A DNA stretch of 5,192 nucleotides from Myxococcales bacterium (GTDB lineage: Bacteria; Myxococcota; Polyangia; Polyangiales; Polyangiaceae): the NCBI GenBank assembly GCA_020430865.1, contig JAGQIY010000363.1, forward strand, positions 1-5,192, written 5' to 3'. Under the pieces are notes generated by a model. That model made no database searches and was not told where the DNA came from. It saw nothing but the letters and a program-made list of their open reading frames with translations. The position numbers were made by a program, and so were the translations under genes. Below, piece by piece: positions 1 through 4,156 of this stretch. Each line of letters begins with the position of its first letter. Positions within the stretch are counted from its first letter, which is position 1.

Positions 1-1046
1 AGCAGGCCCAGGAACCCACAGCGAAAGCCGAATCCCAGCGCGTCCGACGTGTCTGGTTCGAAGACGAAGGACGAGTCGTTCAGGTGGAGCTTCCCCAGAG
101 CGTCCCGCAGGTCTTCGTAGTCCGCGGAGTCGGTCGGGTAGACGCCCGCGAACACCATTGGCTTCACTTCCTTGAAGCCCGAGAGCGCCGTGGTCGAGCC
201 GTTCACCGCGGCGGTGATGGTGTCGCCGATCTTGCAGTCCTCGACGCTCTTCATGTTCCCAGCGAGGAAGCCGACTTCGCCTGGTCCCAGTTCCTTGAGC
301 GCGGTGGGGTGGGGGGAGAAGCAGCCGATCTCGGTGACCTCGTAGGTGCGCCCCGTGGCGAGCATGCGCACCTTCTCGCCCTTCTTGAGCGTGCCATTGA
401 CCACACGCACCATCACCACCGCGCCGCGATACGCGTCATACCAGCTATCGAAGATCAGCGCCTGAAGCGGGGCGGTGGCGTCTCCCTTGGGCGGTGGAAC
501 GCGCTCGATGATCGCCTCGAGTAGCTCAGGGACGCCAGCGCCGGTCTTCCCGCTGACCATCAGCGCGCCGCTGCAATCGAGTCCGATCACCTCCTCGATC
601 TGTTGCGCTGTGCTGTCCACGTCGCTCGACGGCAGGTCGATCTTGTTGAGTACGGGAATCAGCTCGAGGTCGTTCTCGAGAGCGAGGTAGACGTTGGCTA
701 CGGTCTGAGCCTGGACGCCCTGGGTGGCGTCGACCACCAGCAGCGCGCCCTCACAGGCCGCGAGGCTGCGACTGACCTCGTAGCTGAAGTCCACGTGGCC
801 TGGCGTGTCGATGAGCTGGAGTTGATAGGTGCGCCCATCCTTCGCCTTGTAAGGGAGGCGCACGTTCTGGGCCTTGATGGTGATGCCGCGCTCGCGCTCC
901 AGCTCGAGCTTGTCCAGGAACTGCTCCTTCTTTTCGCGCGCGCTGAGGGCGCCGGTGACGTCGAGGATGCGGTCGGCGAGGGTCGACTTGCCGTGATCGA
1001 CGTGCGCGATGATGGAGAAGTTGCGGATGTGACTGTTGTTCGCCAT
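1..1046 (-). CDS. lepA: Elongation factor 4 (LepA), N-terminal 348 codons, cut by the left window edge
   Basis: LepA/EF4 is a ribosome-bound translational GTPase acting in the cytoplasm, usually about 600 residues; here residues 1-348 are visible and the C-terminal part lies off the left edge. Reading the minus strand from the ATG at 1044-1046 gives the GTPase motifs in order: G1 AHVDHGKST (residues 14-22), the switch-I stretch [12 protein letters not shown] (49-60), which is characteristic of LepA, G3 DTPGH (80-84) and G4 NKID (134-137). The domain II beta-barrel follows (about 190-280). The frame is open with no stop to the edge, so nothing suggests damage. The start matches the usual LepA beginning ([17 protein letters not shown]). 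The 20 bases upstream are C-rich and carry no Shine-Dalgarno sequence. The next gene upstream, on the same strand, is the ribbon-helix-helix gene, 269 bp away. Confidence 0.97.
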   Translation of the reverse strand, partial: MANNSHIRNFSIIAHVDHGKSTLADRILDVTGALSAREKKEQFLDKLELERERGITIKAQNVRLPYKAKDGRTYQLQLIDTPGHVDFSYEVSRSLAACEGALLVVDATQGVQAQTVANVYLALENDLELIPVLNKIDLPSSDVDSTAQQIEEVIGLDCSGALMVSGKTGAGVPELLEAIIERVPPPKGDATAPLQALIFDSWYDAYRGAVVMVRVVNGTLKKGEKVRMLATGRTYEVTEIGCFSPHPTALKELGPGEVGFLAGNMKSVEDCKIGDTITAAVNGSTTALSGFKEVKPMVFAGVYPTDSADYEDLRDALGKLHLNDSSFVFEPDTSDALGFGFRCGFLGL

Positions 1047-1315
1047 GGGGGAGCTTGATTGGGGACGCGCACCTGGACGCTGCTGCTACGCGTCGTCGCG
1101 CGTCGATGGGGAAGTCGGCGAGTGCGAGGAGCCGTCTGACGTGCTCGATGGCGCAGCGCCGAGGACTCGCCTCCCTAGCGCTGAACCCGCGAACGGCAAA
1201 ACCCGAAACGCATCACAACGCGCTTTCCTTCGTGCGCAGCCACGCCCAGCTCTGCGTCACGTCGTTCGCTACTTCGCCGCTGACTCATGCGACGTTCACG
1301 CGCGGCTACACCCGT
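1047..1315 (-). other. Non-coding gap between the RHH gene and lepA (probable lepA leader)
   Basis: No convincing gene lies here; open frames on the plus strand have an Arg/Ala/Ser-rich composition typical of chance frames and run on into the antisense of the ribbon-helix-helix gene. The region should hold the lepA promoter, but I could not find a good -35/-10 pair. A weak hairpin can be drawn at 1154-1183, with outer arms CAGCGC and GCGCTG and an inner stem GAGG/CCTC around a 5-base loop; there is no T-run, so it is not a standard intrinsic terminator. GTTCAC occurs twice just after the end of the regulator gene (direct repeat, about 1294-1319). Confidence 0.4.
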
Positions 1316-1525
1316 TCACTTCTTGCTCGGCGCTGGGACTGGCGGCGGCGCGTCAGCGAGCGTCATCTGACCTGGCAACGCGTGCTCGTAGTGCTTCAGC
1401 ACGAGGTCGATGCCTTCTCGAATGTAGACAGCGACGGGAACCTTCGTGCGGTCGTGCAGCAAGCGCAGTTTGTCGTTCTGCTCCGGCGTGATGTAGACCG
1501 TCGTCGATATCTTCTTACGTGACAT
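1316..1525 (-). CDS. Small ribbon-helix-helix (CopG/Arc-type) DNA-binding protein, 69 aa
   Basis: The protein fits a ribbon-helix-helix transcription regulator, which binds operator DNA as a dimer through a paired beta-ribbon. Visible parts are a basic N-terminus and the strand ISTTVYIT (residues 6-12), helix A from PEQNDKLRLLHDRT (13-27), the turn KVPV and helix B from VYIREGIDLVLKHYE (33-47). A Pro/Ala-rich tail ending in PAPSKK (about 50-69) follows. The frame stays open upstream to 1849, but the ATG at 1523-1525 is preferred because the ribbon normally sits at the N-terminus, a GGGAA stretch lies about 8 bases upstream, and a good promoter ends about 70 bp before it. Many proteins of this fold are antitoxins or plasmid copy regulators. 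No toxin gene lies next to it, so it is more likely a stand-alone regulator. The target is unknown; self-regulation is an inference from its promoter region. Confidence 0.88.
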   Translation of the reverse strand: MSRKKISTTVYITPEQNDKLRLLHDRTKVPVAVYIREGIDLVLKHYEHALPGQMTLADAPPPVPAPSKK

Positions 1526-1597
1526 GGGTGGTTCCCGGGCGGCGAGCGCTGAGCGCGGGGCGGACGCGGTCAGACGAGTGGCGGCGACTGCAGTTAC

Positions 1598-1624
1598 ATT
1601 AGATTCCCATACGTGTATTGTCAA
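1598..1624 (-). promoter_or_regulatory. Probable sigma-70 promoter for the RHH gene
   Basis: On the minus strand a perfect -35 TTGACA (plus 1619-1624) is followed by TCTAAT (1598-1603), which matches five of six -10 bases with a 15-bp spacer. Shifted by two bases, TAATGT (1596-1601) gives the ideal 17-bp spacer but matches only three of six. Either reading places transcription start near 1590, about 65 bases before the regulator ATG at 1525. The box lies in a locally AT-rich patch inside an otherwise GC-rich sequence, which supports a real promoter. Confidence 0.6.
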
Positions 1625-1647
1625 TCCACCACGTTTGCGGCGGATTT

Positions 1648-1677
1648 TGTATAAATTCAATAGAATCAATAGGTTAA
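1648..1677 (-). promoter_or_regulatory. Possible second promoter overlapping a TCAATAG direct repeat (operator candidate)
   Basis: On the minus strand TTAACC (plus 1672-1677) and TATACA (1648-1653) are 18 bp apart, each matching four of six consensus bases, so this is a weaker promoter candidate than the one at 1598-1624. On the plus strand TCAATAG occurs twice, at 1657-1663 and 1666-1672, a 9-bp period falling inside this spacer and -35 box; a GTTAAC palindrome lies next to it at 1673-1678. Ribbon-helix-helix proteins commonly bind closely spaced short repeats, so this may be the operator of the neighbouring gene. That link is inference. Confidence 0.35.
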
Positions 1678-2036
1678 CTGGCTCGTGGGCGGGGGTGAGG
1701 GGCACGTTCACCCTGCGTCCGTTCAGTCTCTGCGCGCGGCCCCGGGCCTCCGGCCGGGCAGCAGGCGGCTTTGGATGTGCGGAAGCCGTGGAGCTCGTCG
1801 TCGCTCCGAAACGGGCTCGAGGCGCGGTGAAGTGGTGCCTCACCCCCATCCGACAGCCGTGGGAGCCACCAGAGCCGAGCGCTCGAGCGCGGAGACTCGC
1901 GAGCGCCGGGCAGGGGGTGGGGCCCTTGCCACGCTTGGGTGCGCCGCCTACGATGCCGCACTAGCCTGGTGACTCCGTACACCGTTGCTGAAGCCGAGAG
2001 CTTGATGCCAACAACACTTGCTGGACCGAGGGATAA

Positions 2037-2855
2037 GTGAGGGGAATCGTTGTCTGTTCGCGGGGGGCGAGGAACAACTCCGAGTGGCGCGAGAGTCTTC
2101 GCCACGCCCGCTCGTCGTCGGGGCTGACGTTGGTGCTCCTGCTCGCGCTGGGAGGTGCTACGGCGTGCAGCGCTTCGGTATCGGCGTCGTCCGCCCCGGA
2201 TGGTGAGGGCGTGCAGCGTCGGGACACTGCGATCGTTCACGAGGACTGTGACCTCGACTCCGGGCAGAAGACGGACGTGAACGGGGACGGCCGTCCCGAC
2301 ATCACCGTCGTGCGTAGTGGGGCCACCGAAATCTGCCGGGCAGTCGATCTCAACTTCGACGGCAAGATCGACGCTTGGGTCTACCGTGATGGGTCGGGGC
2401 AGGTGCGCCGTCGGGAGAGCGACTACGACCGCGATGGTCGCATCGACGAGATTTCGACCTACCAGGGGGGCCTGCTCAAGGAGCAGCAGCGGGCGACGAC
2501 CCTGGGCGGCAAGCTGGATACCTGGCATTTCTATGAAGCCGGCAAGCTGGTGCGAACCGAGCGCGACTCCGATGGCGACGCGATCATCGATCAGTGGTGG
2601 GAGTACCCCGCGCCAGACAAGCCTCAGTGTCCGCTGATCCATTCGGATGTCGACGGTGACGGCCGGCCGGATCCAGGCGCGACGGTGGACGTATGCGCTC
2701 AGCCGGGCAGTGGCTACGTGCCTCCAGAGCGTTCCGGTCCAGCGAAGGCGGGACCCTCGTTCGAGCAGTCGGGGTCCGACGTCCCTGTGGAGATGGACAA
2801 GAAGGAGGGCGGTGAGAGTGCTCCGCCCGCCAGCGACGAGGAGAAGTCAGAGTGA
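2037..2855 (+). CDS. Predicted lipoprotein with five DxDxDG repeats (first of a pair), 272 aa
   Basis: I do not recognise a named family. The start is a GTG at 2037 with GAGGGA at 2028-2033; no later in-frame start keeps the signal sequence. A long basic N-region leads into a hydrophobic stretch (residues 29-41) ending at Cys44 in GATAC. This would make a lipoprotein, although Ala at -3 is not the usual Leu/Val/Ile. From residue 80 acidic loops follow: DVNGDGRPD (80-88), DLNFDGKID (104-112), DYDRDGRID (129-137), DSDGDAIID (177-185) and DVDGDGRPD (204-212), with a decayed copy at 154-161; each is followed by an aromatic beta-type stretch such as WVYRDG or WHFYEAG. The loops resemble calcium-binding DxDxDG loops of the thrombospondin type 3 or integrin-like kind, but lack the position-12 acid of a true EF-hand. 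Cys71 and Cys100 have counterparts in the next protein; Cys198 and Cys220 do not. The tail (about 223-272) is Pro/Ser/Glu-rich and probably disordered. Location at the outer membrane or periplasm is inferred. Confidence 0.85.
   Translation: MRGIVVCSRGARNNSEWRESLRHARSSSGLTLVLLLALGGATACSASVSASSAPDGEGVQRRDTAIVHEDCDLDSGQKTDVNGDGRPDITVVRSGATEICRAVDLNFDGKIDAWVYRDGSGQVRRRESDYDRDGRIDEISTYQGGLLKEQQRATTLGGKLDTWHFYEAGKLVRTERDSDGDAIIDQWWEYPAPDKPQCPLIHSDVDGDGRPDPGATVDVCAQPGSGYVPPERSGPAKAGPSFEQSGSDVPVEMDKKEGGESAPPASDEEKSE
2274..2672 (+). repeat. Protein-level DxDxDG repeat block in the first lipoprotein
   Basis: The last Asp of successive loops falls at residues 88, 112, 137, 161, 185 and 212, a spacing of 24, 25, 24, 24 and 27. 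The unit reads roughly D-x-D/N-x-D-G-x-x-D-x-W-x-x-Y-x-x-G-x-L-x-R-x-E. The fourth unit (154-161, TTLGGKLD) keeps only the end of the loop and has lost its first three acidic positions, and the fifth has Ala in place of Gly. The repeats are diverged at DNA level, so this is an old duplication series, not a recent expansion. Confidence 0.8.
2838..2855 (+). promoter_or_regulatory. Shine-Dalgarno and GTGA stop-start overlap coupling the two lipoprotein genes
   Basis: GAGGAG at 2838-2843 lies 8 bases before the GTG at 2852-2854. The first gene's TGA stop is 2853-2855, so the two genes share four bases (GTGA). This arrangement fixes the second gene's start and is typical of translational coupling, which would keep the two products at a set ratio. 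Confidence 0.85.
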
Positions 2856-3646
2856 GCGGACGATCCTTTGGCGCGCGCATCCGCGCCCGTCGTGACTGGA
2901 TGATCGCCCTGGGCGCCGTGGCGCTCGCGAGCGCTGCCATCGCGGCTTGTGGTGGCGGTCATGAAGAGGGCCCCAAGATGCCCACCAAGTCCGGGTCTGC
3001 CGCGAACGCCAACGCGAACGCTGAAGACCAGTCGCGCTGCGATTTCAAGGGACGCACTGACCGCGAAGTGATCGAGTCGACCGGTCCCGGCGCGCTGGTG
3101 CCGAACGTGAGGCGCGTATTCGCCATCGTGGGGGAGGGGGACGATCGGCGTCGCGTGCTGCTGTGTCGGGAAATCGACACGAACCTGGACGGCATGAAGG
3201 ACGTGGTGCGTACCTACGACGAGAAGGGCGATTCCCTACGGGAACAAGCGGACTCCGACTACGACGGTCGCATCGATACCTGGATCACCTTCGCGCGCGG
3301 ACGCATGGCGAAGGTCGAGGTGGATCGGAACTCCGATGGGAAACCGGACGAGTTCAAGTACTACGTCCGTGGTGATCTCAGCCGCGTGCAGCGCGACACC
3401 AACTACGACGGCAAGGCCGACGTCTGGGAGATTTACAACCAGGGCGTGCTCGAGCGCATGGGCGTCGATCTCGATCACGATGGACACGTTGACCGCTGGG
3501 ATCGCGACGAGGTTGCGCGGCTCGCCGCCGAGAAGGCGGAGCGCGAGGAAGAAGAGAAGGCGGAGGCGGAACGAAAGGCCAAGGAGGCCGAGGCCACCGA
3601 CGCTGGAGTGACCGACGCCCGAGTGAGCGCTCGCAAGCGCAACTGA
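2852..3646 (+). CDS. Predicted lipoprotein with five DxDxDG repeats and a charged C-terminal tail (second of a pair), 264 aa
   Basis: This is a probable paralogue of the preceding protein, of unknown function. A basic N-terminus (RIRARR, 9-14) and a hydrophobic segment (17-32) end in the lipobox IAAC with Cys33 as the likely lipidated residue, followed by GGG and an Ala/Asn/Lys linker. Five loops are well kept: DTNLDGMKD (109-117), DSDYDGRID (134-142), DRNSDGKPD (158-166), DTNYDGKAD (182-190) and DLDHDGHVD (206-214). Between them lie short predicted strand pairs such as DTWITFARGRM or DVWEIYNQGVL. Cys63 and Cys105 sit where Cys71 and Cys100 are in the first protein (CD before the repeats, then a Cys-Arg dipeptide just before the first shared loop), suggesting a conserved disulfide. 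Residues about 219-245 are almost entirely Ala, Glu, Lys and Arg and probably form a long charged helix or coiled coil, followed by a short basic end (ARKRN). The first protein lacks this helix. Calcium binding and surface or periplasmic location are inferred. Confidence 0.88.
   Translation: MSGRSFGARIRARRDWMIALGAVALASAAIAACGGGHEEGPKMPTKSGSAANANANAEDQSRCDFKGRTDREVIESTGPGALVPNVRRVFAIVGEGDDRRRVLLCREIDTNLDGMKDVVRTYDEKGDSLREQADSDYDGRIDTWITFARGRMAKVEVDRNSDGKPDEFKYYVRGDLSRVQRDTNYDGKADVWEIYNQGVLERMGVDLDHDGHVDRWDRDEVARLAAEKAEREEEEKAEAERKAKEAEATDAGVTDARVSARKRN
3176..3493 (+). repeat. Protein-level DxDxDG repeat block in the second lipoprotein
   Basis: The last Asp of each loop falls at residues 117, 142, 166, 190 and 214, a spacing of 25, 24, 24 and 24 with no decayed copy. 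The consensus is D-x-N/D-x-D-G-x-x-D-x-W-x-x-Y-x-x-G-x-L-x-x-x-x-x. The near-perfect period, the same as in the first protein, indicates one structural unit per 24 residues, such as a beta-hairpin closed by a metal-binding loop. The shared period also supports a common origin for the two genes. Confidence 0.85.
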
Positions 3647-3685
3647 ACTCTCGCGCTTCGTGAAAGGGGGCGTCGGCGCCGGCTG

Positions 3686-4039
3686 TCAGGGAGCGCTCGT
3701 GCCTTCGCGTCCGTAGCTGTCTTCGAGTCGGACGACGTCGTCGAGTTCGGGAGTCGAGACCTCGAAAACCCGAGTGTCCTCGACCGCGGCCATTCGGTGG
3801 ATGGTGCCCGGGGTCACATGGAAGACGTCTCCGGGGTTCATCCGACGCACCTCCACCTTCGGCGGCTCACCGACCTCCAGGTCCATCGCGCCCGTCTCGA
3901 CCATCAGCGTCTCGTCCTTGACCTGGTGATACTGACGGCTGAGCTTGTGGCCCGCCTTGATGAACAGAACCTTGGCTACATAGCGCTCGGTGTGTGCCCA
4001 GATCAGTTCGTGGCCCCACGGCTTCTCTACGCGACGCAT
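3686..4039 (-). CDS. Small stand-alone cupin, mannose-6-phosphate isomerase type II-like, 117 aa
   Basis: The protein is a single cupin beta-barrel resembling the C-terminal isomerase domain of type II phosphomannose isomerases. It opens with EKPWGHELIW (residues 5-14), the usual PWG start. Cupin motif 1 is at about 30-50 (GHKLSRQYH, then KDE and a closing Gly50) and motif 2 at about 70-82 (GDVFHV, then TPGTIHR). Candidate metal ligands are His38, Glu43 and His81; Val40 stands where two-domain enzymes have the second His of HxH, which to my recollection is normal in the stand-alone YHxxKDE group. The end, STPELDDVVRLEDSYGR (95-111), is also typical. The frame extends upstream to 4084, but Met at 4039 is chosen because PWG normally lies near the N-terminus and AGGG sits about 5-9 bases upstream. 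Substrate is unknown; a sugar phosphate or nucleotide sugar is plausible. It converges on the lipoprotein operon and diverges from the pseudouridine synthase gene. Confidence 0.9.
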   Translation of the reverse strand: MRRVEKPWGHELIWAHTERYVAKVLFIKAGHKLSRQYHQVKDETLMVETGAMDLEVGEPPKVEVRRMNPGDVFHVTPGTIHRMAAVEDTRVFEVSTPELDDVVRLEDSYGREGTSAP

Positions 4040-4073
4040 GCCGGCCCTATAGCACAGCCCGTTTGCCGAGAAA

Positions 4074-4122
4074 GCCAGCCACAAAGCTCCGGACCGTCGC
4101 GGAACGACCGTTCCTGGCTGGC
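4074..4122. promoter_or_regulatory. Inverted repeats in the cupin/rluB divergent intergenic region
   Basis: GGAACG and CGTTCC form a 14-bp palindrome with a two-base centre at 4101-4114. Seven-base arms GCCAGCC (4074-4080) and GGCTGGC (4116-4122) flank it asymmetrically. GACCGT also occurs twice (4092-4097, 4106-4111). The gap is only 117 bp and must contain both divergent promoters, so an operator or a leader hairpin is plausible. I could not place a good -35/-10 pair for either gene. Confidence 0.35.
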
Positions 4123-4156
4123 GCGGCGCCCTCGGACTCGCTAGTCAGTCGGGGTC

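Larger units (their letters stand above)
1526..2036. other. 511-bp divergent intergenic region: AT-rich promoter island plus structured GC-rich leader
   Basis: I see no credible gene here. Long open frames exist on both strands, but their translations are Arg/Gly/Ala/Pro-rich, cross the promoter patch or run antisense into the lipoprotein gene. The left part (1591-1680) is about 63% AT by hand count and faces the regulator gene. The right part is GC-rich and rich in complementary segments: a hairpin at 1741-1758 (CCCGG and CCGGG arms, one-base bulge, TCC loop), a perfect 12-bp palindrome GCGCTCGAGCGC at 1879-1890, and three mutually complementary segments described in the findings. I could not identify a promoter for the lipoprotein operon, nor a convincing -12/-24 element. 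Confidence 0.55.

Noticed and set aside
603..1058. 151-codon plus-strand open frame antisense to lepA
   Set aside because: It is the mirror of the LepA coding frame, which carries all GTPase motifs.
1526..1849. N-terminal extension of the ribbon-helix-helix protein to 177 residues
   Set aside because: The extension would cover the AT-rich promoter patch and has low-complexity composition. The fold normally starts within a few residues of the internal Met at 1525.
1674..2642. 322-codon open frame on the minus strand
   Set aside because: Its N-terminal half is the antisense of the DxDxDG repeats, whose regular Asp codons keep the opposite strand free of stops, and its C-terminal half is Arg/Pro/Ser-rich and crosses the intergenic region. 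No recognisable motif is present.
3647..3685. Intrinsic terminator between the lipoprotein operon and the cupin gene
   Set aside because: Only short GC palindromes such as CGGCGCCG are present, without enough loop or any T-run on either strand.
3797..3940. Cupin as a broken phosphomannose isomerase because the second motif-1 His is replaced by Val40
   Set aside because: Stand-alone members with a YHxxKDE motif appear to be normal for this subfamily, and all other barrel motifs are intact.
4045..4050. TATAGG with a TGC extension as a -10 box for the cupin gene
   Set aside because: It would start transcription at or inside the chosen start codon and no acceptable -35 lies 16-18 bp upstream.
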